Assembly (NCBI GenBank): GCA_964023205.1
Contig: OZ026847.1
Location: 2,726,819 to 2,790,818, forward strand
Length of the DNA: 64,000 bases
Direction: 5' to 3'
Source of the DNA: Lutraria lutraria
Lineage: Eukaryota > Mollusca > Bivalvia > Venerida > Mactridae
Shown here: positions 30,874-42,899 of the stretch, piece by piece
Position numbering within the stretch: the stretch's first letter is position 1
Layout of the letters: every line of letters begins with the position of its first letter
The notes under the pieces: generated by a model
The model's input: the letters and a program-made list of their open reading frames with translations, nothing else
The model's database searches: none
What the model was told of the DNA's origin: nothing
Position numbers and translations under genes: made by a program

Positions 30874-31838
30874 TTGTCAAGCCTGTATTTTATAGCTAAC
30901 TCTTTCATGCAATTTGTTATCGTGATTTATTCAACATGTCCGTCTCTCAATGGTAGGATACTACGCAATCGCGCACCTGTTAAAAGGGTCCTCCATGGAC
31001 GACACGAAAACGTAAACAAAAAAGGTAAAATGTTGTTTTTCAATTTAAAAAGAAACATTTTTGAAGAAATCAAAGTTGTGCGTCAAGCAACTACATGGTT
31101 CAATTTCATAATGGTGCAGATAAATTTCTTGTTGATAGCCCATTTTGAGCTACAAAGATGTTTTAGATATTTCTTTCAGATGTCCATCATTGATCCTGTC
31201 ACACAAACTGATATATCATTTGTGTTTCGTATAGTATTTAAGTCAAAATGCACATGCAATCTGATTAAAATCATATCCTCAAACCCGCTACGCTCGAATA
31301 CTTTAGTCAGATTGAATGCACATGTATTTTCGTCTCTTTGTTGGTATTTTGGTATATTTTACCTGAAATATTGAAACGGTCCATCCTGGATGATGTAAGT
31401 CAACAAATCCAATCTCATTTGTTTAAATTATGTTGTCTGAATATATGAACATGGGAAATATTGTATGGAACATTAATAAAAAAAAATTCTTGGGACAGTC
31501 GAAAAAGGTGCGGGGCGAGATCGCTGTGGCCCTAACCAGATTCAGTACAATACTCGTACGGGAGCGAAAAGACATTTTCTGAAACAAACAGCATTGAACT
31601 ATTCAATTTAATTAGTTAGATGTTCGTATGGCTTAAAGAGTTTGTTTCAACCTCTTAACATGTATAGATCTATCGCTAGAATCAGAGCTAAAAGCGAATG
31701 AACCTAGAAGCATTTATTTCCATCCAATCGTTGAAGTGAACATGCGCCGCATATAGGATTCTAACGCACAGACCTAAGGTCTGAGTGTTTCTTTAATTTG
31801 TATGACATACAGACGCGTTCAGTCTTACAAACATATTA
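30874..31838. other. Intergenic sequence with an unconvincing 166-codon frame
   Basis: The plus-strand frame 30874-31374 is hydrophobic and basic, with no recognisable domain. It contains an inverted repeat (CAATCTGATTAAAATC .. TTTAGTCAGATTG, about 31257-31316) around CCCGCTACGCTCG, which looks like a small palindromic element. I regard the frame as non-coding. Confidence 0.4.
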
Positions 31839-34800
31839 GGCTATGGGCTACTGGGCGAAACCCCTCCCCCCGGAGGCATTTTTGTAGACACCATTTTTTT
31901 GAAAGCTCAATGCCTGCTGATCATTTTCCCAATGTCTACAATCTGGGCGTTGGGGCGTTTGTGAACTACAGCATGCTAATTACCGTTACCGAAAATACGT
32001 CTTATTCTTGATATTTTCAATAATTTTATCCATTTGAACAATTCCTTTGACGATAATAAGTTAGCAGCGGCGTTACTTGTCGATCAAATGCATGTTTTAC
32101 ACTTTATTGCACTATATATGCTCTGTAAGTTACGTTACCCTAAAATGACAGTTGTATATGTTCAGTTAACACAAAAGCAGTCGTAAACAATGTTTTTATT
32201 CATATTAGGCAAATACTACCACATATTCATGTTTTTCTTTCATTGAATGCTCGTATATGTCTTCATTTTACGTAAAATACGTTACATATAAAAGTATACG
32301 TGTTACATGGAATTCATTTATATTACTGTGATCACATGCTATGATCAAATAGGTATACAGTGATAGGTAATCATGATACATTCATTAATACACATAACTG
32401 GAAAACATTTCTAGTTACAAATGTTGTAAAGTTTGACTGGCATAGTAGTAGTTTACGTTACATAACGTTACCTTTATTACGATAAGTACTTAACACGCTT
32501 TACAATGCATAAAACATTGATTTAATATACAAAATGTATATACTTGATTACTGGCACTTAACGTACATGTAAATTAACATTCCAACTTTTTTAAATCATC
32601 ACTGATTGTGTTTTACGTTAAATGGTTTTATTTGTGTTACGTTTGAAATGATTCATAAACGAGTAACAACATTTCTATGAAACTGTTATAAAATCATCAT
32701 CGAATGTATTCTAAGAATATGTTTCTATGAAACAATCAAATTTACAATGACAGCGACAGTGCAATAAACATTGTGCCATTGACACACATATACATGTGTG
32801 TGGCATTTACGTTACCATTTGTTACATGATTATTTATATATATATATACTTAAGTGCAATATTGTATGTTATGTCAGATTTCATTAGCTGTACATATTGT
32901 CATCAAGGTATTTTTGTTGTTCTGATATGCAGGATTCTGTTGGTTTCCTCCGTTTCATCATTAACTGTTGAGGTAACGAAATTCAGTACATATTGAAAAT
33001 AGTTTCATTCAGTAAAGTAGCGCTGGAACACTATATTGTCCCCTCTGAGATTAGCGAGATCACGTTTTGACACATGTAGCTTTTCCTTGGTAATTGTGGT
33101 TAATTGGCCAAACGATGTACATCTGTACAGACTATATATACTTGACATTCAAATTTTAATTCAAAATGTTGATAACACAGGCCTTTCAATGGTTTAAGGA
33201 TGGTTTTATCTAACACATTTAAACTTCGCTCCTGGCTGTAATCTCAGTGCTTTGAATCTCAGTTAGTGTGACTGTGACGCCATCACTATAGGACTACTCA
33301 AAGATTAGCTTTATTGACTGTGTCTTATTTTCGTCATTAGATATGAAGCCCATCCGATTTCATGGAGTTATCGTTTTTTTTACATGAGAGCAAGAACGTT
33401 GGAGCTGCCCAACGTCATCGGCACTCATCTGATTCAATAGACTGTTTGTTGTATGTGTCTGATATAAAGTCTACACGAGACGTCTCAGGCAACTGATAAG
33501 AAATGGTCATATCTACTTGCTCGAATGTGTCCGGAACTGCTATAAGACTCTGCAGTTACCCAATTAGGCGTTACCATTAACAACATAGGATACGCCTTCT
33601 GTAGAATGGCTAGTTGTTGGTTCTATTGGTGACTCAATATAAGGCACTCGACCTAGAAGAAATTACCAGAGCCCGTATATATTCACAAACCAACTAAGAT
33701 GAAAAATCATCTAAGAATACCGATTTTATCTTAGTTTTCACCAAGTTTTGCTAACATTGTAAGATTTGTCTTAACTTTTGTCTAAGGGTGAAAAAAATCT
33801 TAGAAAAATTCTTAGATCGACGATTTTTATCTTAAAATTTTTAGTCAAGGTACGAGGTGTCTCAACTTTAAGAAATTTTCTTAGATAAAAAATAAAACGA
33901 AAAAGGATGCTACGACGTACTCATTATTTGTCCATATCTATGAAGAATAAAGTTAATTTCTTGGATTATGAACTTTTAAACACTTTTCTGTCGTTATTTT
34001 GACTTGATCTTGGGCGGAGCAGTTGTCAAAATAACGTGTCAATTTCACTTACAAATATTGTGAAAAGATACATTAAATTTTGCCATCACAAGATAAGCAG
34101 AGATCCAGCAGAATGTAGACCTTTGGTGCTTAACTTGAAAATCATTGCCAATGATCCAAGATGCTTTTCACTGGACTTTATGATAGAACAATTAACAAGT
34201 ACGTGTTATGTGACTATTTGCGCATATGTGGGATATTGTACGATTTTCGAATAAACATTTGTTCAAGTTAATTGTCATACAAGGACAGTGCAATGTGAAC
34301 TAAAATATCATTAAACCATATACCATTTAATATATTTCGTTATTTATGTCGTTTTTGCTTCTTCATGAATAATTCAGCATCAGTTTCTGAGTTGATCGAC
34401 TATGAAGACTTGCTGAAATGATGTACTTTGTATTCACAGATTCTTTTGAGGACTTCATGAAACAATTTTGGTGACATTAGTAAAGACAGATACCAGTGCC
34501 TAATGTGATTTTGATGTGATAAACATTTTGATAGATAAACATCGCTTTCCATAATTTGGGTGCAAATATATTCAGCCACTGTTTTGCTGTATTAATGTTT
34601 GATATGACCATGAAATCCAAAGACAACAGTATAATCTTAAATCTTTATTACCTTGTTTACATATTCTTGTTAATGCACATATTGTCATTTTGTGCAGTTT
34701 GTTGAATAGAGTATGATACAGGCAATTTTGAAACTACCAGTAAACATGCAATTGTATCCTTGACAATATGAATTAAGTGAAGCAAATGATATCAGTAAAC

Positions 34801-36742
34801 TTTATAAAATGCGTTTGTATGAATTTGAAATTAATGCTGCACAACTGAAAGATGTTTTTGTTATTAACCATCAATGTTCATTTATGGATGAAATATTCTA
34901 CAGCTATACTGAGCCTCTGTTGTTATAAAATCTCCCAACTGTGAGCAAAGGGTTTTTTGTGGCAAACCCCTTTGACTGTGAGTAATGATATGACAAGCAG
35001 AAATATATCAGACAGTAAACAAAATACATACACGTATACATATTTCATAGTAAGAATCAATTAAAAACATGAGTGATCAATGATACTTGGGTTCTGATGC
35101 CCTAATGGTACATATTTTTTATTTTTGATACTACTGTTGTTGGAACTTTACCGAATTACGGCATACTTCATAAAATTACATAATATCAAAGATATTCATT
35201 TGAATTGATATATCAGTGACACTGTTTGTAAGGAACCTGTTTCTATTCTTGCAAACATGACCAACAATTATATTTGTGTCATCTGTGGCTGAAAAAATAC
35301 CAATTGTATCCGTAAAATTGAGAAAGTGTATAACAGGTTAAACTAATCGCCAATCGTAAGTTATGACGTATGGGAATTCCGTGGAAAAAACCCTGACAAC
35401 GGTAAATTTTCAAAACTAAGATTTCTTTTCAAACTAAGAATAATTCCGTCTTAGTTTACGCTTAGAATAAATCTAAGATGAAGACTAAGAAATTTCTTAT
35501 GTCTTAGTCAAAATTTAAGATAAAGAAAATTCTCAACTCGGAAAACTAAGAACGTTTGTGAATACGGGCCCTGGTAAGCTTCAGGTCTATGTCATGTTGA
35601 ACTGACAGGAGTATAAGCAGGCCAAATGCATTACGTTCTGCTCGTATCTGAGTTATTATATTATGCTGAAATACTCTGTGTGAAAGGTTGTGTTTCTTCA
35701 AACCTTTGCCGGGGTAATTGATCAATTGCTTCGATAAGGGCTTGTGCTCCCATAGAGCATGGTTTTAGTGTTTCCCAGACGACACTTTGTCAAGAGTACC
35801 ACTAGCACAATTCCGAAATTCGTCATAAGTTCCGCGAGACCACTGCCGTTCATAACTTTACCTAGATGTATCGAAGATGGAGCATAAGTGTGTGAAATAC
35901 ACCCGTTCTCACTATGACATTAGTGACTTTGTTCCGGAAACTGCCAAACTAATGAGTACGATTTCATGGCCACTGCTAGATTGCATAATCATTGAAAAAA
36001 TATATATCTATAAATTACTATGAAATTGATAAACTAAATTAAATATTTATTTGATTAATGAAATTATTTATTTATTGACAATTGCTTTGATTGTTTGATT
36101 GATTGATTGATTTGAAAAATTTATAATGAAATGTTTTTATTTTGTATTTAAGCCTAAATGCCACTTTAGATTTTATAATGTCTGATGCAAAAAAAATCAA
36201 GATATAGTTATACATGCACTTATGTTCATAGTTATATTTTGGTAACGCATGCGGTTAATAATATAGTATTACATGTATTTTCAGCATTATTGTGACCTTT
36301 TTGTCACCTTGTCAACATATAATACAATTGAGTACAATATATTCATTAGATAGTGTTCTGCTCGATCCAGAAACAGTAAGTATATGATGATAATCGAATA
36401 TTTTAGAGTATATGTGATCTAATTTCAGTGATAAAATATTGGTAACGTAAATTATACCACATTTGATGATGTGTTTAACATTTCTACACTCTTGTTTACA
36501 TTCTCTGTGCTTATAATTATAACTACAAAGCCTTTAACACCAATTATTTTGATCTCTTTGCGGTATTGTGTTAACTTTAAAATTTCAATTATGGTAACGC
36601 CCAAAAATGGCGGTAACGGAGTAAAGCTCCAACACCCAAATGGTAGACACTGGGATTTGGTAGGTCTTTCCATACACTTTCAGAAAAACATACTGTAGAA
36701 AAATGCCTCCGGGGGGGAGGGGGGCATTGGTGCCCCATAGTC
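31839..36742. mobile_element. Large (4.9 kb) inverted-repeat DNA element with subterminal motif clusters
   Basis: Both ends carry GGGGGAGG/CCTCCCCCCGGAGGCATT next to CTATGGG. Imperfect inverted similarity continues for about 150 bp inward (TGTAGACA/TGGTAGACA, TGGGA, TTTCA.AAAA). The left interior repeats CGTTAC(C) (about 31983, 32132, 32280, 32456, 32468, 32807). The right interior repeats the complement GGTAACG (36240, 36439, 36592, 36608). It contains a second element (33666-35574). No transposase is recognised. It may be one degenerate transposon; boundaries are approximate. Confidence 0.65.
33666..35574. mobile_element. 1.9 kb inverted-repeat element nested in the 4.9 kb element
   Basis: Left end CCAGAGCCCGTATATATTCA, right end reverse-complemented CCAGGGCCCGTATTCACAAA. 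Both are followed by repeated CTTAGTTTT/TCTTAG motifs in opposite orientation. It is flanked by TTA on the left and TAA on the right, so a TA or TWA duplication is possible. A right-end-like fragment also lies at about 37116-37195. The internal 72-codon frame 34036-34254 (KRYIKFCHHKISRDPAECRP...) is protein-like but unidentified, and ends near a possible donor. Confidence 0.75.
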
Positions 36743-37205
36743 TATATAGTGCTCATGGATATTATTGAGTATGTCAGATCATATTTTACCATCGATAGTA
36801 AAATATGACCTTTGCCAAACTTACTCTAATCACCAACACGTCCATTTTGCAATTTTCTAAAGGTTTATTTAATAATAAAGTATTAAAGTTACACGATTAT
36901 TATGATAGGAATAATTTTATACAATGTTATTTTCAACTACAACGATTGTGTGTGGCTATTTGGTATGAAACATGATATCAAGTTTTTACGTGAAGGGTTT
37001 AATACAATACTCAAAGTTTAGCCAATATTTCAAACAGCATTGTAAAGTTTGTTTGAGATATATTAGTAACATCTTTAATTGGTAATGGTTCAGCGATGTA
37101 TTGAACTGGGACTGAGTATTCACAAACGTTCTTAGTTATCTGAGTTACGAATTTTCTTCATCTTAAATTTGTCTAAGACATAAGAAAAAAATGGTTTCCA
37201 AAGTA

Positions 37206-37345
37206 CGTACAGTTAAATCTGTGAATAAAGGCCACCTATGGGAAAGACATAATGTGACCTTTGTTAACAGGTGGTCTTAATTCGGTGGTTATTTGTTCAA
37301 AATATTAACAGCTTTAAAAGAATGACGTTTATTTACAGGATGCTG
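37206..37345 (+). mobile_element. Miniature element, GTGAATAAAGGCC family copy 1
   Basis: TAAATCTGTGAATAAAGGCC, AAAGACAT.ATGTGACCTT, GGTGGTCTT.ATTCG and TTTAAAAGAATG.C.TTTATT occur in the same order at 39314-39490. A looser relative lies at 49720-49860. It is a non-coding element. Confidence 0.65.
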
Positions 37346-37419
37346 AAGATTAATGACTAAAATATGGCCTATGCAAATATAAGAAGACATCTATCGGAAG
37401 TAGAAATGGTGGAGCATTG

Positions 37420-38090
37420 GGTTACCCGTGGACATGGCTTGGGAGTGCATAATGCTGTTATCTACTGAGCCTGGATGAGGTTACGACTGTATATGGCATA
37501 CTTATCAGGCTATGACAGACAATACAGACAACGTCAGCTGCTCAATACCGTTTTGTGATCATTAAGGCTGAGAGATAAAGCTACCCAGTTACTGAATGGT
37601 TCAGAATGTTTCCACGCAAACCATCAGCACAATTTTGCATGAAAGTGATTTTCGGTGGTCGGGAAGACGCTGGATACGCATCCCGCTGTCTCGGAACTAC
37701 TGCCGGGTACGGCATGATTGGATGATATACCACGTTTGTAGGACCAGAATGGACCGGTAACCTGTCCCCTTTACATATGAGTACAAATATTTTCTATACT
37801 ACACAGACAGGTGTGCTGGAGTATGGCGAAGGGCAGTCTAGAGATTTCATGCAGCCAACATTGCAGAACATGACCGCTATGACGGCAGCTGTATCATTGT
37901 GTTGGTCGTGATCAGCTGGGATGGACGCACGTACCTTACTGTACACTGACTGCCAAGCGATATCGAGATGAGGATCTGGATACCCCCGTGAGATTGTATG
38001 CCGTTGCAGTCATTGATGAGTTGAATGCGCGATAATTGCCGGCCCCTACTGCCTACGTTATGCAAGACTATCTACAATTAGAGGGTATTC
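37420..38090 (+). pseudogene. Second Tc1-like transposase pseudogene
   Basis: Frames scattered across the three plus-strand phases give an RTRMDR segment, an AANIAEHDRYDGSC segment followed by ISWDGRTYLTVH (the family GG..VWG.IS..GRT.L.V block), then AKRYRDE and a QDYLQ terminus. There are many stops and frameshifts, and the DDE residues cannot be traced. It is a different copy from the one at 23.4-24.1 kb and more decayed. 36743-37205 holds only the TIR fragment noted at 37116. Confidence 0.7.
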
Positions 38091-39312
38091 TGAACACAGC
38101 TTATGTATACGGAGTGCCGATATGAGTCTCTTAAATACGGTAATCATATCGTTTCAAACAATTGTATACATTTGTATGTGTCCATATCTTCGTCGAATAA
38201 TTCGTTTTGTATTTATCATGTCATGTATTTATAATAATAAGCTATTGTTATGTCCAAAAAATTGTGATTTTTACTTGTACTAGATGTTAATTTAACATTT
38301 TGTAATTCATGAGTTGTTTTTAAGTTCGGGCTGATGTTTTATATATTTCAGTAAATTTTTGGGTTAATCGAATTAAAAGCGGAGTTACTCTAATCAATCC
38401 GTCTGTGTTGTTATAAACATAAGCTATGTCTTAACTATAATTACTTTTCTGATAGCTTGATAGCTTGTCGCATAATTTTAAAAGATAGTTGATAAACTGC
38501 AAATTGCTATAAAAGCAAGTGGCAGGGTATTACGATAAAAGCGACAAAGTTGAACAATGGACATTTTTAACACCTGTTAGGGTCTCAGCTCCCAGAGGTC
38601 TGTACGATCGGATTAACCCCTACAATTTTTATTGGTCTATCTATCATAAGCATTTTGTAACGGTGTTTTTCATTGGGTACATTGGGTCCCCGCGTAATAT
38701 GGAGGGAACAAGTTTGTAATTTGATAAGCCCCAAGTTATAGCTGGTTGCACATAAATTCAACAAAGTTCCATCCCAGTGGTTTTATATGATAAAGTATAA
38801 CACGTGCGAATAAGGTATACTAATATGTCTTTCCAATACTAAATCTTATACCTTGAAATTGTCTATATGACATTGTAAATTAAAACACCTTAATGTTACA
38901 CTACATGTGAACACCGTCTGTATGTAATTAAATGTACACATGTACTTAAATCAACCAACTTTAAACTGCAAATTGTGTTTATTTTTTAGCCTGTTGGATT
39001 TGAAACAGGTCCACATGTCTTACACCTACCAAGATGGCCCGTTTGCTGTTTTCACTGGCTAACTTATGTCAGCTATTCGATTCACTAGTACATCAATAAT
39101 CACAAAATTGGTCAATATATTCATCGTATACTTTATTTAGTATAAAATCTTAGTAAAACATATTCATATCATCACATTAGGATAAAAGTTACGTAAAAGC
39201 AGTTATATGGTTGTAGATGCCATGAGTATACATTGTATATGGCTAACAACCAGCAATACGACGCTGTACCAATTGTAAATATCTCCCACTCTTATCTATC
39301 TCTCTGCAATAT
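38091..39312. other. Intergenic sequence, no feature recognised
   Basis: No coding or repeat structure recognised; the short frames look random. Confidence 0.5.
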
Positions 39313-39313
39313 G

Positions 39314-39493
39314 TTACAATCAAACCTGTGAATGGAGGCCATCCTTGGTAAAGACATCATGTGACCTTAATTGCCAAGTGGTCTTTATTCGAAGGTCATT
39401 TTGTTGTAAGTAATCAAAAATGGTTTTAAAAGAATGGCCTTTATTCACAGGATAGCCTTTATATGGAGATGGCCGCTAACACAGGTTTGACAG
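39314..39493 (+). mobile_element. Miniature element, GTGAATAAAGGCC family copy 2
   Basis: Inverted ends ATCAAACCTGTGAATGGAGG and, reverse-complemented, GTCAAACCTGTGTTAGCGGC. The interior is collinear with 37206-37345. Length about 180 bp, with no coding potential. Confidence 0.75.
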
Positions 39494-39767
39494 TTATTCA
39501 AATATTGACATTTGTACTTATTTAGTTCGTACAATATTTCAGCGCCAAGTTCCAAAAGAGAGGAGCGCATTATATAAACATGACGACAGTCAGCATAGAA
39601 AAAATACATATTTCAACAAACACAGATTAAAAGTAAAGTGTAAATAAAATTGGTTCACAAAGAAAGTCACGTTTACGTATAAATAGGTAAAATATCATAA
39701 TAAAAGGCAATGAAAATCACATAAAATGGAAACGTTCAATTCTGATACGTGTAACCTTACATAAATC

Positions 39768-40827
39768 CACAGGCTACCGGCATGTGATAACAGCAAAATA
39801 AAATTTCAAAAAAAAAATTTTTTTTTTCAGCATATATATTATTATAGAGTAAAGGTATAGAACTCCTGGGCTCAGAAATCACACCGGTAATGTTCATCAA
39901 GGTCCTGTTGTAACAATTCTGAACCGATTCTTAAAAGCCTGGTCTTATTCGACGCAGAAATAATTTCTCTTTAACTACCATCCACTCTTATATCCATACA
40001 TTGCTCTGAACTGGAGCAACAAGCCCTTCAACCTACAAAAAGTACTACTCGCCATCGATGTGACCTAAGTTTGTTTTCGTTAGCTACAGAGTAAATTTCC
40101 ATATTCCTTCGTGATTTCATACCCACTCCGGTGTAAATCGAAAGAAAATCAAATTGTTTATCAATCACCGCCGACAAATAATTCAATTCATGGATACCTA
40201 AGGCATTACGATTCAATATTCCACGCTTTCGTCCGACTTCGCTTCTCAGCTGCCATGATCGCAAAGTTTAAACGCCGTACCATTTTCGTGCCGTTCCGGG
40301 ACGATACGTGTCAACGATTGGTCAAAGTCGGAGGTGTGGCAACCTTCACCTTTAGCAGTCATTTTGCCAAAGAGAGTTTAAATCGTCAAATAATGAATAG
40401 TAATGCCTTAGATATCCATCAATTGAATGATTCGTCGATGGTGAGTGATAACAAATTTGATTTTCTTTCGATTTACCCCGGAGTGGGTATGAAATCCCGA
40501 AGGAATAAAGAAATTTACTCTGTATCTAATGAAAAGAAACTTAGGTCACATCGATGCCTAGTGGTACTTTTTGTAAGTTAAAGGGCTTATTGCTCCAGTT
40601 CAGAGCAATGTATGGATATAAGAGTGGATGGCGGTTAAAGAAAAATTATTTCTGCGTCGAATAAGACCAGGCTTTTAAGAATCGGTTCAGAATTGTTACA
40701 ACAGGACCTTGATAAACATAACCGGTGTGATTTCTGGGCCCAGGAGTTCTATACCTTTACTCTATAATAGATATATGGTGGAAATTTGAAAATTTATTTT
40801 GCTATTGTCACATGCCGGTAGCCTGTG
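39768..40827. mobile_element. Fold-back DNA element with long arms and 8-bp target duplication
   Basis: CATAAATC occurs at 39760-39767 and 40828-40835, exactly flanking inverted ends CACAGGCTACCGGCATGTGA (20 of 20 matching). The arms are about 440 bp each and well conserved, separated by a loop of about 190 bp (40210-40400). The arms include AGAACTCCTGGGCTCAGAAA (right arm has GGGCC), GGTCCTGTTGTAACAATTCT and ATCGATGTGACCTAAG segments. A deletion copy is at 8910-9375. Eight-bp duplications occur in hAT and P-type elements, and long-arm fold-back forms are known in the P-related Galileo group; assignment here is inference. Confidence 0.93.
40255..40581 (+). CDS. Open frame spanning loop and right arm of the fold-back element
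   Basis: From ATG 40255 (MIAKFKRRTIFVPFRDDTCQ) it runs through the loop (LVKVGGVATFTFSSHFAKES) into the right arm (FDFLSIYPGVGMKSRRNKEI) and stops at 40579. The frame is open further upstream to about 40111. The left arm read on the minus strand, and the relic at 8842-9030, encode closely similar versions of the arm part. It is unidentified: possibly the remnant of the transposon protein or a captured gene fragment. Amino-acid changes between copies do not suggest strong selection. Confidence 0.3.
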   Translation: MIAKFKRRTIFVPFRDDTCQRLVKVGGVATFTFSSHFAKESLNRQIMNSNALDIHQLNDSSMVSDNKFDFLSIYPGVGMKSRRNKEIYSVSNEKKLRSHRCLVVLFVS

Positions 40828-40835
40828 CATAAATC

Positions 40836-41589
40836 AAGAGTATCGAGATGTGTTAAAGCTCCTGTGAATAGAAACGTAGGGATCCGAAAATCCAAGACCA
40901 CGATCGAGGCGAATAATTGTCGATTTATTGGTTTCATTTTCGTAACGAAAAATGGACGTACGCAAGTCAGAAACATTACACCCCCACCCCTACCCCACCC
41001 CAAAGAAAAGAAAATAACTAAATAATGACTGAATCATGATGGTACTTAGATACTTTGAACTTTTCCGGTTTAGCTCCCCTCCCAATCAGAATTTCTACCG
41101 ACGGACCAGCTATATAATTCTACACCTTTTCTAGTATGATCATAAGAGTCAATACTATTCGATACCAACTCCACGGATAATCGATTCGGCCACTAACTAT
41201 GGAAATCTAAAAGTTGAGAATTGCATACGTTGACCTACTACGCACTACGTACTACTGTACTGTAACTAAAGTAGGATTTGTAATGTTGTTCATAGTCGTG
41301 TTGATGATTATTATTTTGTAAGTTTATTTAATAATGACTAAATGCAAAGTAATACTGATTACCTCACGCTTTGCTAAAACTGATCAAGGGAAGTAACCTC
41401 TGCGGGGAGTTTGAGAATTAGTAGGCCAGATAAGTAACATCAATCACATTATGTAAGAATCAACACTATTCTAATTCACAGAAAGGTATCGAACGGAGTT
41501 ATTCTGGAAGTACAAAGAGTTCAGCGGAATGTCAGAATGTCAAGATGGCGTACATTTGTAGAACGAATATAATGATACATGTAGTATAC
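40836..41589. other. Intergenic sequence, no feature recognised
   Basis: No gene or repeat recognised. Short opposing frames at about 40794-41025 are not convincing. Confidence 0.5.
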
Positions 41590-41655
41590 AAACAGGTTCC
41601 CGTTCCATGTTGTAGCGCACCCAAAGGTAAAACCGGAGTCAACGGAAACCAGTTT
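41590..41655. repeat. 66 bp palindromic mini-element, copy 1
   Basis: AACAGGTTCCCGTTCCATGT at the left and, reverse-complemented from the right, AAACTGGTTTCCGTTGAC. It matches 41750-41811 and 60635-60686, with a half copy at about 45598-45620. Confidence 0.7.
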
Positions 41656-41749
41656 AGAAAATATGCCCGATAATGGGAGATAACAATGTATAATTTTAAT
41701 AAAAGAAAAAAAAGAGTTATCCCTCTTGCAAGAAATTAATCATATCGAT

Positions 41750-41811
41750 AAACTGGTTCTCGTTCCATGTTGCAGTGCACCAAGTACCGACAAGTCAATG
41801 GGAACCAGTTC
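41750..41811. repeat. 62 bp palindromic mini-element, copy 2
   Basis: AAACTGGTTCTCGTTCCATG at the left and GAACTGGTTCCCATTGAC from the right strand. About 75% identical to copy 1, including the CATGTTG.AG.GCACC core. Confidence 0.7.
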
Positions 41812-42447
41812 ATCATATATCGTCCGAATGTCAAAATCATTAACAATATAATCATACAAGCATCATAGCTGTAACTTCGTGTTCAAATCTTCACACATAT
41901 CTCCTGTCACATAATTTATATTAATTCATAGATCTCTTCGTTAAAGCACCATCTGCAACATAAAACAAGTTATACAAATAATTCCAATATAATGTTTCAA
42001 AATTAGCGATGTAGCAACCTTTTTAACTATTTTTTTTGTAGTGATCTAACAGGAAGTGAATGTTATCAGTTTTTTTCCCTTCCGTTGTAACTCTTTCTGA
42101 TTTACGGTAACTGTATTCGTCAGCTAACGCAGCGAATACAAAAACGATTATTGCGGTTTTATACACATTTGTACATTTCCTACGTCGAGGTTCCGATAAC
42201 TGGATCCAACCATCGAAATAGACTGTAGATAAAACGAAGGTCCACTGAGCTCAACTCATAAATATGAACTTAATATATCACATTTATCGATACATACTAC
42301 AGAATATACTTAATATAATACATGTATAAATTATATATTCAATGACAGTATATACCAATTGCAATTGATGTTCTATTGTTGATGACGAATACCTTCATAC
42401 CCCAGATTGCCCACCAGTTACAAAATTATAGTAAATTACTGTAAGTA

Positions 42448-42453
42448 TTTTAT
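42448..42453 (-). promoter_or_regulatory. Candidate polyadenylation signal for the SH3BGRL3-like gene
   Basis: AATAAA on the minus strand about 380 bp past the stop codon. It is the nearest canonical hexamer I saw. No cleavage site can be confirmed. 41812-42447 holds nothing else recognised. Confidence 0.3.
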
Positions 42454-42833
42454 TGAATCTTTTCTTGTTTTAATTGCCTGTTGTTATTGATTTGGGTACG
42501 TTTGGTGCTGGGTATATGTTTTCTGAGAGTGTATTTCTGTTTAGAAATCGTTTTCTAAACTATAATTATGTAGAATACTTAGAAGGCTTTCAATGATCTT
42601 TCAATTCTTTTTCTTGTCATAATTTAAATTATGACGTTGATTTTCAATTATTTTCATTTTTCCGAGGTTACAACATATATTATTATTCATATTGATTTGC
42701 ACAACCCAGTGAAATGATTAAACAGCAATATTCTGATCTAATATTTTCTAAAGTAGTATAAAGTATAAAATTACATTGTCCAACTTACATTGATATATAC
42801 ATGTATGTACACATAGTGAGCATGAAATGACAA

Positions 42834-42899
42834 TCACTGTAATTTGAGAAATTCTTTCAATAAATTGTCTTCGACGGCATCTTCAAACTCCTGGAAATC
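42834..42899 (-). CDS. SH3BGRL3: SH3BGRL3-like exon 3 with stop codon
   Basis: A 66 bp exon with acceptor ATTTCAG in phase 0. It encodes DFQEFEDAVEDNLLKEFLKL, then Q and TGA at 42836-42834. It supplies the final helix of the fold. Confidence 0.93.
   Translation of the reverse strand, partial: DFQEFEDAVEDNLLKEFLKLQ

Noticed and set aside
30874..31374. 166-codon plus frame
   Set aside because: No recognisable domain, very hydrophobic AT-rich composition, and it overlaps a small palindromic element.
31802..32011. 69-codon frame at the left end of the 4.9 kb element
   Set aside because: It lies across the terminal inverted repeat, and the equivalent right end encodes a different frame; no coding signal.
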